A stretch of DNA of 64,000 nt. Source: Paracoccaceae bacterium (GTDB lineage: Bacteria > Pseudomonadota > Alphaproteobacteria > Rhodobacterales > Rhodobacteraceae). The stretch covers positions 1 through 64,000 of the forward strand of contig JANQRL010000046.1 in NCBI GenBank assembly GCA_028284605.1, read 5' to 3'. Positions 10,024-18,543 of the stretch are shown here, one piece after another. The number at the start of each line of letters is the position of its first letter. Position 1 is the first letter of the stretch. Position numbers and translations under genes: made by a program. The notes below the pieces were generated by a model. The model was not told where the DNA came from. It saw only the letters and a list, made by a program, of their open reading frames with translations, and made no database searches.

Positions 10024-10482
10024 ATGGATCGCCGTCTGTTTCTGACCACCGCCCTGGCCGGGGCCGCCCTACCGGGCGCCGTGCTGACCCAGGGCTTCGC
10101 CGTGACCCGCACCGATGCCGAATGGCGCGCGATGCTGAGCCCGCAGGAATACCGCGTGATGCGCCGGGAGGGGACCGAACGCGCCTTCTCCTCGCCGCTC
10201 GACAAGCATTGGGAGGCGGGCATGTATCACTGCCGGGGCTGCGATCAGGCGCTCTACTCCTCCGAGCACAAATATGACAGCGGCACCGGCTGGCCGTCCT
10301 TCTGGCAGGCCCAGCCCGGCGCCATCGGCACCAAACCCGACCGGAAGCTGATCGTCCTCCGCACCGAATGCCATTGCAGCCGCTGCGGCAGTCATCTGGG
10401 CCATATCTTCAGCGACGGCCCGGCACCGACCGGCCAGCGGCACTGCATCAATGGGGTCAGCCTGCGCTTCCGCGCGGCCTGA
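10024..10482 (+). CDS. msrB: Exported peptide-methionine (R)-S-oxide reductase (MsrB)
   Basis: A 152-residue enzyme reducing methionine-R-sulfoxide in proteins. Zinc-binding pairs C70-x2-C73 and C118-x2-C121 and the catalytic Cys141 ([11 protein letters not shown]) are present. The N-terminus, DRRLFLTT followed by a hydrophobic stretch and an Ala-rich region, resembles a twin-arginine signal peptide, so it is probably exported to the periplasm. AAGGAGGAG precedes the ATG closely. It is divergent from cobS. A second, leaderless MsrB is encoded 1.7 kb away. Confidence 0.92.
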   Translation: MDRRLFLTTALAGAALPGAVLTQGFAVTRTDAEWRAMLSPQEYRVMRREGTERAFSSPLDKHWEAGMYHCRGCDQALYSSEHKYDSGTGWPSFWQAQPGAIGTKPDRKLIVLRTECHCSRCGSHLGHIFSDGPAPTGQRHCINGVSLRFRAA

Positions 10483-10495
10483 TCTCCGGCTTTGT

Positions 10496-10511
10496 TTACC
10501 ATTTGTTAACG
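10496..10511 (+). promoter_or_regulatory. CtrA-type box, one mismatch (TTTA-N7-TTAAC)
   Basis: TTTA and TTAAC with exactly 7 nt between them sit in an AT-rich patch of a 130-bp gap, about 100 bp ahead of the 4-TM protein gene. The known CtrA consensus in alphaproteobacteria is TTAA-N7-TTAAC. One mismatch makes chance occurrence possible. Confidence 0.4.
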
Positions 10512-10612
10512 ATTTTTCAGCGGAGCGGCGCCAAACGGCCCTGATCCTGCCGCGATTGGCCGTCACATCCGGCCGAACGCAACCAAGACAGTGGATCGAA
10601 GGCAGGTATCGG

Positions 10613-11122
10613 GTGAAGTCAGGGGTTTTCCATTCCAGCGGCGAGCGCAGCCGCGTTCTCGCGTTTCTGATCGTGGGCATCTTCGGCGCCGCCATCGGCT
10701 TCATGGTCGCGTTGCGGCTCGGGCAGGGGGCGATCCTGCATTTCGGCATCCGCGGTTACGATATCTGGATGATCTGCGCCGGGGCCCTGGGCTCCATGGC
10801 CGCCCTGGCGCTCGCCGGTCGGCAATTCGGCCAGCCGGGTTTTCGCGGCTTCCTGCGGGCGCTGCTCGCTTCTGTCTGGGTCAGCTTCTTCGGCTCGCTG
10901 ATCGGGGGGACGCTCATGCTACCGCTCTACGGGACGATGTTCGGGCCCTTCACCCTCGCCGTGACGCTGATCAGCAGCCCGCTCTTTGCGGTGATCTGGT
11001 TCCTCAACTTGATCGGCGCTCATCTGATGCTGAGCAACTGGCAGCGCGAGCGCGATTCGATCTTCGAAGCCTTCGAGGATGGCCGGATCGATGAGTATCG
11101 CGAGGGCCGCGGCGCATCCTGA
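10613..11122 (+). CDS. Hypothetical integral membrane protein, about four transmembrane segments
   Basis: A 169-residue protein with a short basic N-terminus, about four hydrophobic segments (around residues 12-35, 42-60, 73-93, 98-122) and a charged C-terminal tail ending DEYREGRGAS. No named family recognised. There is no ATG before the first membrane segment; GTG 10613, behind AGGCAGG, is the best start. A CtrA-like site lies upstream. The reading frame and hydrophobicity make it a convincing gene. Confidence 0.68.
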   Translation: MKSGVFHSSGERSRVLAFLIVGIFGAAIGFMVALRLGQGAILHFGIRGYDIWMICAGALGSMAALALAGRQFGQPGFRGFLRALLASVWVSFFGSLIGGTLMLPLYGTMFGPFTLAVTLISSPLFAVIWFLNLIGAHLMLSNWQRERDSIFEAFEDGRIDEYREGRGAS

Positions 11123-11136
11123 GCGGCTCCGCGCCC

Positions 11137-11628
11137 TCAGCGTCGGGCGACCCGCGCGCCGGAGGCGGCCTCGACCCGGATCGTGCGGATACCGGCCAGG
11201 TCCTGATCGCTGAGCGCAGTCGCCGCGGTAATCGTCCGGCTCGCCGGCGTGCCGGTGCCGGCAAAACCCGCCGGTGCCTCGGCGCGGAACGCGAAGGTCA
11301 TCAGCCCGCCATCGACCGAGGCGAGCACCAGTTGCGCGTTGTAGTAGCCTTGCGTCGTCGTCCGACCGGTGGCCCGCACCAGCGCGCCGCCCGGCGTCCG
11401 GTCGATCGAGAGCGCGGTGATCTCCGCGACCAGCGGCCGGCCTTCGACCTCCCGGACCCGCCGGTTTTCCGGCACCAGGGGCCGGCGCTCCGCCACCGCC
11501 CCGGTATCGGCCACCGCCACCGCCTCCGACCGGCCGAACCAGTTCAGCGGGTTGAGCCGCGATTCGGCGATCCGCGCGCAGCCCGCGACGGCGAGCATCA
11601 GGCAGAGGGAGAGCGGCAGAAGGCGCAT
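11137..11628 (-). CDS. Hypothetical lipoprotein
   Basis: A 163-residue protein with a type II signal peptide: MRLLPLSLCLMLAVAGC with lipobox LAVAGC and acylated Cys17. The mature part is predicted to be beta-rich with Arg/Val/Thr repeats and no recognised enzyme motif; an NPLNWFGRSE segment follows the Cys. The start at 11628 gives a standard leader. It is convergent with the 4-TM gene. Probably an outer-membrane or periplasmic lipoprotein. Confidence 0.75.
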   Translation of the reverse strand: MRLLPLSLCLMLAVAGCARIAESRLNPLNWFGRSEAVAVADTGAVAERRPLVPENRRVREVEGRPLVAEITALSIDRTPGGALVRATGRTTTQGYYNAQLVLASVDGGLMTFAFRAEAPAGFAGTGTPASRTITAATALSDQDLAGIRTIRVEAASGARVARR

Positions 11629-11754
11629 CGGCAGGGACCCCGTTGACGATCTGGGACCCTGACTACCCCAAGCGTCCGACGCTGAAAAGCGCGGGCGCTG
11701 GACGCCGCCCCGGGTTCTCCCTAGATCAGGGACCGGACCATCAGGAGTGCTGCC

Positions 11755-12180
11755 ATGGCCCGGGAGGCCTTTGAAGAGCTGGCGGAGACCTTTGAGTTCC
11801 TCGACGATTGGGAGGACCGCTACCGGACCGTGATCGACCTCGGCAAGGCGATGGCGCCGCTGGAGGATGCGCTGCGGGTGCCGGCGACGAAGGTCGAGGG
11901 CTGCGCGAGCCAGGTCTGGCTGGTGCCCCGGATCGAGGGGGCGGGCCCCGGCGCGGTGTTCCATTTCCGCGGCGACAGCGACGCGATGATCGTGCGTGGT
12001 CTGATCGCCGTTCTGGGCCATCTCTATGACGGGCTGACCGTGGCCGAGGTGGCGGCGGTCGACGCCCCCGCCGAGCTTGGCCGGCTCGGGCTCAACGATC
12101 ACCTCTCGGCGCAGCGCTCCAACGGCCTTCGCGCCATGGTCGAGCGCATTCGGCTTCTTGCCCGGCAGGCCGCCGCCTAG
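11755..12180 (+). CDS. sufE: SufE family Fe-S cluster assembly sulfur acceptor
   Basis: A 141-residue protein that takes persulfide sulfur from a SufS-type cysteine desulfurase. The active cysteine is Cys50 in KVEGCASQVW, and the C-terminal GLNDHLSAQRSNGL segment is diagnostic. The length is normal. No suf operon is nearby, which is common for alphaproteobacterial sufE copies. The stop overlaps the convergent msrB stop in CTAG (12177-12180). Confidence 0.92.
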   Translation: MAREAFEELAETFEFLDDWEDRYRTVIDLGKAMAPLEDALRVPATKVEGCASQVWLVPRIEGAGPGAVFHFRGDSDAMIVRGLIAVLGHLYDGLTVAEVAAVDAPAELGRLGLNDHLSAQRSNGLRAMVERIRLLARQAAA

Positions 12181-12581
12181 CCGTCCTTGCCGTCCTCGGG
12201 CTCGAAATCGAGGGCCACGCCGTTGATGCAGTAGCGCAGCCCCGTGGGCTGCGGCCCGTCCGGGAAGACATGGCCGAGATGGGCGTCACAGCGATTGCAA
12301 TGCACCTCGGTCCTCCGCATGAAGAACGACCTGTCCTCCTGCTCGCCCACCATCTCCGCATCGAGCGGCTGGTAGAAGGAGGGCCAGCCGGTGCCGCTCT
12401 CGAACTTGTGCGCCTGCCCGAAGAGCGGTGCGCCGCAACAGGTGCAGGCATAGGTGCCGGGACCTTTCGGGAAATCATCATGGGTCCCGGCCCGTTCGGT
12501 CCCGTGCTTGCGGGTCACCTTGTAGGCGAGATCACTCAGCTGCGCCCGCCACTCGGCATCGGACTTGGTGACTTTATCCAT
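12177..12581 (-). CDS. msrB: Cytosolic peptide-methionine (R)-S-oxide reductase (MsrB)
   Basis: A 134-residue MsrB without a leader peptide. Zinc pairs C46/C49 and C95/C98 and catalytic Cys118 (RYCINGVALDF) are all present, as is GTGWPSFY. It repairs oxidised methionine in cytoplasmic proteins. It differs from the copy at 10024 by lacking the signal peptide and in much of its sequence, so this is an old duplication or a separate acquisition. It is divergent from olsB across 71 bp. Confidence 0.93.
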   Translation of the reverse strand: MDKVTKSDAEWRAQLSDLAYKVTRKHGTERAGTHDDFPKGPGTYACTCCGAPLFGQAHKFESGTGWPSFYQPLDAEMVGEQEDRSFFMRRTEVHCNRCDAHLGHVFPDGPQPTGLRYCINGVALDFEPEDGKDG

Positions 12582-12652
12582 CGAGCGTCTATCCTTCTGT
12601 CATATTCGGCTCTTACCTAAGAAGCCGCGAGCAGAAGACCAAGGATAAGGCC

Positions 12653-13408
12653 ATGTTGTCGAAGGGCCGCTATGTCGCGCGAATTGCCGGGTCGGCGGAG
12701 GATATCCGCGCGGCCCAGGCCCTGCGCCATCTGTGCTTCGTCGAGGCCGCGGGCGGGGTGCCGCGTTCGGACGGGCTCGACCGCGACGACTTCGACGCAC
12801 TCTGCGATCATGTGTTGGTGGAGCGGCGGGCGGACGGGGTCCTGGTCTGCTGTTTCCGGCTGCTGCCGCTGAAGGACGGCGCGGAGATCGGGCGCAGTTA
12901 TGCGGCGCAGTATTATGAGCTTTCGGCACTTCGCGGCTTTACCGGGCCGATGGTGGAGATGGGCCGGTTCTGCATCGATCCGGAGGTCAGGGACGCCGAC
13001 GTGCTGCGCGTGGCCTGGGGCGCGATGACCCGGTACGTCGATGCGAACGGGGTCGAGATGCTCTTTGGCTGTTCGTCCTTCCAGGGGACCGAGGCGGCGG
13101 GCTACTTGGATGCCTTCGACATGCTGGCCGAGGCGCATCTGGCGCCGAAGCGCTGGCTGCCGCGGGTCAAGGCACCGGATGTATTCCGCTTCGCCGACCG
13201 GCTCAGGCGGCCCTTCGACCGGCGCACAGCGCTTCTCAGGATGCCGCCGCTTCTGAAGACCTATCTGGCGATGGGCGGCTGGGTGAGCGACCATGCGGTG
13301 GTGGACCGGGAACTGAACACGCTCCATGTCTTCACCGGGCTGGAGATCGCCGCGATCCCGCCGGGGCGCGCGAAGGCCCTGCGCGCGGTGGCCGGGCAGC
13401 CGGTCTGA
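12653..13408 (+). CDS. olsB: GNAT-type acyltransferase, OlsB-like (ornithine acyl-ACP N-acyltransferase)
   Basis: A 251-residue protein matching the OlsB/hemolysin-like acyltransferase family: RIAGSAEDIRAAQALRHLCF at the start, EMGRFCIDPEVRD, LFGCSSFQGTE and a C-terminal YLAMGGWVSDHAVVD. OlsB acylates ornithine to lyso-ornithine lipid, the first step of phosphate-free ornithine lipid synthesis. The partner OlsA is not adjacent; a PlsC-like acyltransferase is 34 kb away at 46984. Family assignment good, exact substrate inferred. Confidence 0.85.
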   Translation: MLSKGRYVARIAGSAEDIRAAQALRHLCFVEAAGGVPRSDGLDRDDFDALCDHVLVERRADGVLVCCFRLLPLKDGAEIGRSYAAQYYELSALRGFTGPMVEMGRFCIDPEVRDADVLRVAWGAMTRYVDANGVEMLFGCSSFQGTEAAGYLDAFDMLAEAHLAPKRWLPRVKAPDVFRFADRLRRPFDRRTALLRMPPLLKTYLAMGGWVSDHAVVDRELNTLHVFTGLEIAAIPPGRAKALRAVAGQPV

Positions 13409-13417
13409 TCCGATTGG

Positions 13418-13528
13418 GCGCCTGCGGCGCGCCGTTTGTCTCGCCGGGCCCCTGCGGGCCCGTCTCGGGGTGGGGGCGCTGCCCCCGGCCTGCGGCCTCC
13501 CCCGGAGTATTTTCGGCCAAATGAAGGG
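13418..13528 (+). repeat. Run of four mini-hairpins plus CGGAGTATTTTCGGCC tail
   Basis: Four consecutive short hairpins, most with TGC-containing loops: GCGCC/GGCGC (13418-13430), CGGGCCC/GGGCCCG (13445-13462), GGGGGC/GCCCCC (13472-13486) and GGCC/GGCC (13487-13497). They are followed by CCCCCGGAGTATTTTCGGCC and AAATGAAG. From memory, similar strings recur between genes in many Rhodobacterales genomes. Here the run precedes uup. Function unknown. Confidence 0.65.
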
Positions 13529-13566
13529 GCTTGTAGGGCAGGGCCGGCCCGCATAGCTCAGGCGCC

Positions 13567-15372
13567 ATGGCGCAGATTCCCCTTTTGCAGGCGACCGACA
13601 TTGGGCTCGGCTTCGGTGGCGATCCGGTGCTGGGCGGGCTTTCCCTGGTGGTGCGGCCCGGCGACCGGCTGGCCCTGGTGGGGCGGAACGGATCGGGCAA
13701 ATCGACGCTGATGAAGGTGATGGCCGGGCTGGTGGAGCCGGACCGGGGGGAGGTCGTGGTCGGGCCCGGGGTGTCCGTCGGCTATATGGAGCAGGACCCT
13801 GATATGACGGGGTTTTCGACGCTCGGGGACTATGCGGTGAGTGCGTTGGAGCCGGGCGAGGGCTGGCGCGTCGAGGCGGTGGCGGAGGGGTTGAAGCTGG
13901 ATCTCGGGACGGCGGTGGAGAGTGCCAGCGGGGGGGAGCGGCGGCGCGCGGCTTTGGCCAAGATCATGGCGGAGGCGCCGGAGCTGATGCTCCTCGACGA
14001 GCCGACCAACCATCTCGATATCGAGGCCATTGCCTGGCTTGAGGCGGAACTGGCGCGGACCCGGGCGGGGGTCGTCCTGATCTCCCACGACCGTGCATTG
14101 CTGAGGGCCGTTGCGAAGGGCACGCTCTGGCTCGACCGCGGGGAATTGCGGCGTCAGGACAAGGGCTTCGCGGCGTTCGAGGCTTGGCGCGATACGGTCT
14201 GGGCGGAGGAGGATCTCGCCCGGCACAAGCTCGACCGCAAGATCAAGGCCGAGGCGCGCTGGGCCGTGGAAGGGATCAGCGCCCGGCGCAAGCGAAACAT
14301 GGGCCGGGTGCGGGCGCTTCAGGACCTGCGGGCGGAGCGGGCGGCGCAGATCCGGCGGCAGGGGCCGGCAGACCTGGCTTTGGGTGCTGGGGAGACGTCC
14401 GGCAAGAAGGTGATCGAGGCCGAAGGACTGACCAAGGCGCTTGGCGACAGGACGCTCTTCAAGGGGTTTGATTTCATTGTCCGGCGCGGCGACCGGGTGG
14501 CTCTGGTCGGCCCGAATGGCGTTGGGAAGACGAGCCTGATCAAGGTATTATTGGGCGACCTTCAACCTGATGAGGGTCGTGTTCGGCATGGCACGAAGCT
14601 TGAGATCGCGGTCTTCGATCAGGCCCGTGCGGCGCTCGACCCGGTGGCCACGGTCTGGGAGAGCCTGACCGGCGATCCGGCGCTCCGGATCGGCGGGGAG
14701 GGCGCGCAGATTCTCGTCCGGGGCCAGCCGCGCTCGGTCTTCGGCTATCTCAAGGATTTCCTCTTCGATGAGGGCCGGGCGCGGGCGCCGGTCCGGTCGC
14801 TCTCCGGCGGGGAGACGGCGCGGCTCCTGCTGGCGCGGATCATGGCGAAGGAGAGCAATCTGCTGGTGCTGGATGAGCCGACCAACGATCTCGATGTGGA
14901 GACGCTTGATCTCTTGCAGGACGTGCTCGGCGACTATGCAGGGACCGTGCTGCTGGTCAGCCACGACCGGGATTTCATCGACCGAGTGGCGACGACGACC
15001 ATCGCGATGGAGGGCGGCGGCCGCGCCGTGACCTATGCCGGGGGCTGGACGGATATGAGCACCCAGCGCGGTGCGCCGGAGATGCGCGCGCCATCGGTGG
15101 CAAAGCCTCGGGAGAAGAAGGTCAGGGCGAAGAATTCAGCATCCAGATCCGGCCTCAGCTTCACGGAGACGCACCGGTTCGAGGTGCTGCCGGCCGAGAT
15201 CGAGCGGCTCGAAGCCGAGATCGGAAAACTGCAAGAACTGCTTTCCGATACCGAGTTGTTTTCCCGAGAGCCGCAGAAATTTGCAAAAGCAAGCGAGGCT
15301 CTGGTGACCCGTCAGGCGACTCTCTCCGCGGCCGAGGAGGAGTGGCTGGCCCTCGCGGAGCGCGCCGGATAG
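13567..15372 (+). CDS. uup: ABC-F family ATPase Uup
   Basis: A 601-residue soluble protein with two ABC domains and no membrane part. Walker A motifs are GRNGSGKST (about 39-47) and GPNGVGKTS. Signatures are SASGGERRR and SLSGGETAR. Walker B motifs are [12 protein letters not shown] and LLVLDEPTNDLD. A C-terminal coiled coil (LPAEIERLEAEIGKLQELL) identifies the Uup type. ABC-F proteins of this group act on ribosomes or branched DNA. The last 61 bp overlap the convergent gene. The mini-hairpin run upstream may be part of its leader. Confidence 0.9.
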   Translation: MAQIPLLQATDIGLGFGGDPVLGGLSLVVRPGDRLALVGRNGSGKSTLMKVMAGLVEPDRGEVVVGPGVSVGYMEQDPDMTGFSTLGDYAVSALEPGEGWRVEAVAEGLKLDLGTAVESASGGERRRAALAKIMAEAPELMLLDEPTNHLDIEAIAWLEAELARTRAGVVLISHDRALLRAVAKGTLWLDRGELRRQDKGFAAFEAWRDTVWAEEDLARHKLDRKIKAEARWAVEGISARRKRNMGRVRALQDLRAERAAQIRRQGPADLALGAGETSGKKVIEAEGLTKALGDRTLFKGFDFIVRRGDRVALVGPNGVGKTSLIKVLLGDLQPDEGRVRHGTKLEIAVFDQARAALDPVATVWESLTGDPALRIGGEGAQILVRGQPRSVFGYLKDFLFDEGRARAPVRSLSGGETARLLLARIMAKESNLLVLDEPTNDLDVETLDLLQDVLGDYAGTVLLVSHDRDFIDRVATTTIAMEGGGRAVTYAGGWTDMSTQRGAPEMRAPSVAKPREKKVRAKNSASRSGLSFTETHRFEVLPAEIERLEAEIGKLQELLSDTELFSREPQKFAKASEALVTRQATLSAAEEEWLALAERAG

Positions 15373-15620
15373 GGCCAGGACAACGCCACCATCAGAACGA
15401 CGTGGACCGGGACGTAGAGCAGCGCCTTCACGACCAGCGCCGGCAGGCCCCAGGTCATCACCGACAGCACGGTCGCCGTCAGCAGGATGATGAGGAAGTA
15501 ATAGAGATTGTCGGGGTCGCCGAAGGCGATGTCCCGGGCGAACCAACCCAGGATCGGGATCGAGAAGAGGGCGCGTTGCAGCGGCGGTGTGGCGGGCGGG
15601 ATCGGTGTCAGAATGCTCAT
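15312..15620 (-). CDS. Small hypothetical membrane protein
   Basis: A 102-residue protein (from Met at 15620) with two hydrophobic segments, LYYFLIILLTATVLSVMTWG and ALVVKALLYVPVHVVLMVAL, after a Pro-rich N-terminus. An alternative Met at 15647 adds nine residues; neither start has a clear ribosome binding site. The C-terminal Ser/Ala-rich 20 residues are encoded antisense to the end of uup, so that tail may be weakly constrained. No function recognised. Confidence 0.6.
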   Translation of the reverse strand: MSILTPIPPATPPLQRALFSIPILGWFARDIAFGDPDNLYYFLIILLTATVLSVMTWGLPALVVKALLYVPVHVVLMVALSWPYPARSARASHSSSAAERVA

Positions 15621-15680
15621 GGGCGGGAGATGGTCCGCCTTCGCCATGCGGCACTGCGGCGTGGCGCCGCGGCAGGCCGG

Positions 15681-16511
15681 TCAGTCCGAGGCTTTCTCCG
15701 CCGCCTTCATGGCGTCCCAGAGGGCGTCCATCTCTTCGAGGGTCGCCTCGTCCGGGCGGCGGCCCTGGGCCGCGAGTGCGTCTTCGATCCCCGCGAACCG
15801 GCGGGTGAATTTCGCGTTCGCGGCCCGGAGCGCCGTCTCCGGATCGACCCCGAGATGCCGGGCGAGATTGGCGGCCACGAAGAGCAGATCGCCCATTTCC
15901 TCCGCAATCTCAGCGGGATCGCCGGTCTCCTTCGCGGCCGCAAGCTCGCCGGCTTCCTCCACCAGCTTGTCGATCACCTGACCGGTTTCGGGCCAGTCGA
16001 ACCCGACTCGGGCCGCGCGTTTCTGCAGCTTCACCGCCCGCAGAAGCGCCGGCAGGCCGAGCGCCACGCCGTCAAGGACCCGCCCCTGGGCCTTGCCGGC
16101 GCGTTCGGCGGCCTTGATCGCCTCCCAGTCGCGGGTCTGCTGCTCCGCCGATTTGTCCCGGCTCGCCGCCCCGAAGACATGGGGGTGCCGCGCCACCATC
16201 TTGTCGGAGATCGCGTCCGCCACGCTCTGGAACGAAAACAGGCCGACCTCCTCCCCCATCTGGGTGTGATAAACGGTCTGGAGCAGGAGATCGCCCAACT
16301 CGCCCTCCAGTTCGTCCCAAGCCCCGCGCTCGATGGCGTCGGCGACTTCGTACGCCTCTTCGATCGTGTAGGGCGCGATGGAGGCGAAATCCTGCTCGAT
16401 GTCCCAGGGGCAGCCGGTCTCCGGATCGCGCAGGCGGCGCATGATTTCCAGGAGCCGGGGCAGGCCGCCTTTCGGGTCGTGGACCAGCCGGTCGCTCTCG
16501 TCTCGGGTCAT
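15681..16511 (-). CDS. mazG: Nucleoside triphosphate pyrophosphohydrolase MazG
   Basis: A 276-residue enzyme hydrolysing NTPs to NMP and PPi, a housecleaning and stress role. Two MazG domains carry the acidic helices EEAYEVADAIE...ELGDLLLQ and VEEAGELAAA...EEMGDLLFV that bind Mg2+. CPWDIEQDFASI near the N-terminus is characteristic. The length fits the two-domain form. It is divergent from the first ureohydrolase gene across 95 bp. Confidence 0.94.
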   Translation of the reverse strand: MTRDESDRLVHDPKGGLPRLLEIMRRLRDPETGCPWDIEQDFASIAPYTIEEAYEVADAIERGAWDELEGELGDLLLQTVYHTQMGEEVGLFSFQSVADAISDKMVARHPHVFGAASRDKSAEQQTRDWEAIKAAERAGKAQGRVLDGVALGLPALLRAVKLQKRAARVGFDWPETGQVIDKLVEEAGELAAAKETGDPAEIAEEMGDLLFVAANLARHLGVDPETALRAANAKFTRRFAGIEDALAAQGRRPDEATLEEMDALWDAMKAAEKASD

Positions 16512-16606
16512 GGGCGCAGATCAGGGGTGCGGGGACGACCTGTCAAGCTTGACCCCGGCGGCGGGCGCGGCGAGGGTTGCGGCGGTGCAGCACATGGGAG
16601 GCGCGG

Positions 16607-17578
16607 GTGGCGCTCGAAGATGCGAAGAGCGAGATCGACCGGGCCTTTTCGGGCGGCGACTCGCGGGGGCTGGCGCGCGAGAGCACCTATGCCGGCGCGA
16701 CCTCTTTCCTGCGCCGGCACTACAGCAAGGACCTGACCGGTGCCGACCTCGCCGTGACCGGCGTGCCCTTCGACATGGGGGTGACCAACCGGCCCGGCGC
16801 GCGGTTCGGGCCGCGGGCGATCCGCGAAGCCTCGGCCTTGCAGCCCTATGACCCTCCCTGGGGCTGGGGTTTCGATCCGTTGAGCGAATTTTCGATTTTC
16901 GATCAGGGAGATATGGCCTTCGACTATGCCAAGGTTGCCGAGGTGCCGGGGCGGATCGAGGCCCATATCGCGGGGTTCCTGGAGGCCGGTGTGCCGGTCC
17001 TGACCCTGGGCGGCGACCATTACGTGACCCTGCCGATCCTGCGCGCCCAGGCCGCGAAACACGGGTCCCTCTCGGTGATCCAGTTCGATGCCCATTCCGA
17101 CCTCTGGCCCGATGACGACCCGGACCGGATCGACCACGGCACCTTCATGTACAAGGCCGTGCGCGAGGGGCTGGTGGACCCGGCGCGCTCGGTCCAGATC
17201 GGGATCCGGACGGTCTGCGACGACGTGCTCGGGATGCAGCAGATCGACGCCCGGACCTGCCACGAGCGGGGCCCCGATTGGGCGGGCGCCCGGGCGCGGG
17301 AGATCGTGCTGGGCCATCCGACCTATGTGACCTTCGATATCGACGCGCTCGACCCGGCCTTTGCCCCCGGGACCGGCACGCCGGTCTGGGGCGGGCTGGC
17401 GAGCTGGCAGGCGGCGGCGATGCTGCGCGATCTGGCCGGGATCGACCTGGTGGGGGCCGACGTGGTGGAGGTGGCGCCGCATTATGACGCGACCGGCGCG
17501 ACGGCGATTGCCGGGGCCCATGTGGCGACGGACCTGATGTGCCTGATGCTCTGGCCGCGCCGGGAGGACGCCGAATGA
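16607..17578 (+). CDS. Ureohydrolase (agmatinase/arginase family), first of a tandem pair
   Basis: A 323-residue binuclear Mn2+ hydrolase that would release urea from a guanidino compound. Metal-ligand motifs are complete: GGDH, IQFDAHSD and TFDIDALDPAFAPGTGTP. GTG 16607 is the chosen start, 5 nt after GGGAGG (16596-16601); the ATG at 16577 has no such site. The stop overlaps the next ureohydrolase ATG (ATGA), so the two are one operon. The substrate (agmatine, guanidinobutyrate, proclavaminate-like or guanidine) cannot be told from sequence alone. Confidence 0.88.
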   Translation: MALEDAKSEIDRAFSGGDSRGLARESTYAGATSFLRRHYSKDLTGADLAVTGVPFDMGVTNRPGARFGPRAIREASALQPYDPPWGWGFDPLSEFSIFDQGDMAFDYAKVAEVPGRIEAHIAGFLEAGVPVLTLGGDHYVTLPILRAQAAKHGSLSVIQFDAHSDLWPDDDPDRIDHGTFMYKAVREGLVDPARSVQIGIRTVCDDVLGMQQIDARTCHERGPDWAGARAREIVLGHPTYVTFDIDALDPAFAPGTGTPVWGGLASWQAAAMLRDLAGIDLVGADVVEVAPHYDATGATAIAGAHVATDLMCLMLWPRREDAE

Positions 17579-18522
17579 CCGGCCCGGCGCAGCCGATCAG
17601 CGGCAACGATCTGGCGCGGTTCTCCGGGCCGCAGACCTTCATGCGGCTGCCCGCGGCGGAGAGCCCGGAGGGGCTCGATGCCGGGATTATCGGCATCCCG
17701 ATGGATATCGGCACGAGCTGGCGCTCGGGCACCCGGTTCGGGCCGAAGCAGATCCGCGCCGAGAGCGCGATGATCCGGCCCTACAACATCCAGACCGGGG
17801 CGGCGCCGTTTGACGCGCTCCATGTCGGGGACCTCGGCGATATCGCCATCAACACGTTTTCGCTTTCGAAGAGTCTCTCAATTATAGAAAGGGCTTATGG
17901 CGCGTTCTTGAAGTCCGAGTTCGTGCCTGTTGCGCTCGGCGGCGACCACTCGCTCACCTTGCCGATCCTGCGCGCGATGGCGGCGAAGCACGGGGCCCTG
18001 GCGCTCGTCCATGTCGATGCCCATGCCGATGTGAACGACGAGATGTTCGGGGAACGGGAGACCCATGGCACGGTGTTCCGCCGCGCCTATGAGGAGGGGT
18101 TGCTGATCCCCGAGAAGGTCTGGCAGATCGGGCTGCGCGGCACCGGCTACACGGCGGAGGATTTCACCGAGGCCGAGGGTTGGGGCTTCAATGTGATCCA
18201 GGCTCAGGAGTTGTGGCACAAGCCGCTCACGGGGCTCGGGCGGCGGATCGTGGAGTCGGTCGGGGATGCCCCCTGCTACCTGACCTACGATATCGACAGC
18301 CTCGACCCGGCCTTCGCGCCGGGCACCGGGACGCCGGAGATCGGCGGGCTGACAACCTGGCAGGCGCTTGAACTGCTCCGCGCCTTGCGGGGCCTGCGGC
18401 TGGTGGGCGCCGATATGGTGGAAGTCTCGCCGCCCTATGACCCCTCGGGCAATACCGCGCTGGTGGCGGCGAACCTGGTTTACGAGATGCTCTGCCTCCT
18501 GCCCGGCGTGCCCTATCGCTGA
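17575..18522 (+). CDS. Ureohydrolase (agmatinase/arginase family), second of a tandem pair
   Basis: A 315-residue paralogue of the preceding protein, with GGDHSLTLPIL, VHVDAHADVND and TYDIDSLDPAFAPGTGTPE, so all metal ligands are kept. The ATG at 17575 overlaps the upstream stop by 4 nt, implying coupled translation. The two proteins differ clearly at the N-terminus and around the substrate loop after GTGTP (VWGG versus EIGG), suggesting different substrates or a mixed oligomer. A DUF1499 gene follows at 18544. Confidence 0.88.
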   Translation: MTGPAQPISGNDLARFSGPQTFMRLPAAESPEGLDAGIIGIPMDIGTSWRSGTRFGPKQIRAESAMIRPYNIQTGAAPFDALHVGDLGDIAINTFSLSKSLSIIERAYGAFLKSEFVPVALGGDHSLTLPILRAMAAKHGALALVHVDAHADVNDEMFGERETHGTVFRRAYEEGLLIPEKVWQIGLRGTGYTAEDFTEAEGWGFNVIQAQELWHKPLTGLGRRIVESVGDAPCYLTYDIDSLDPAFAPGTGTPEIGGLTTWQALELLRALRGLRLVGADMVEVSPPYDPSGNTALVAANLVYEMLCLLPGVPYR

Positions 18523-18543
18523 GCCCATCTGACGGAGACGCCC

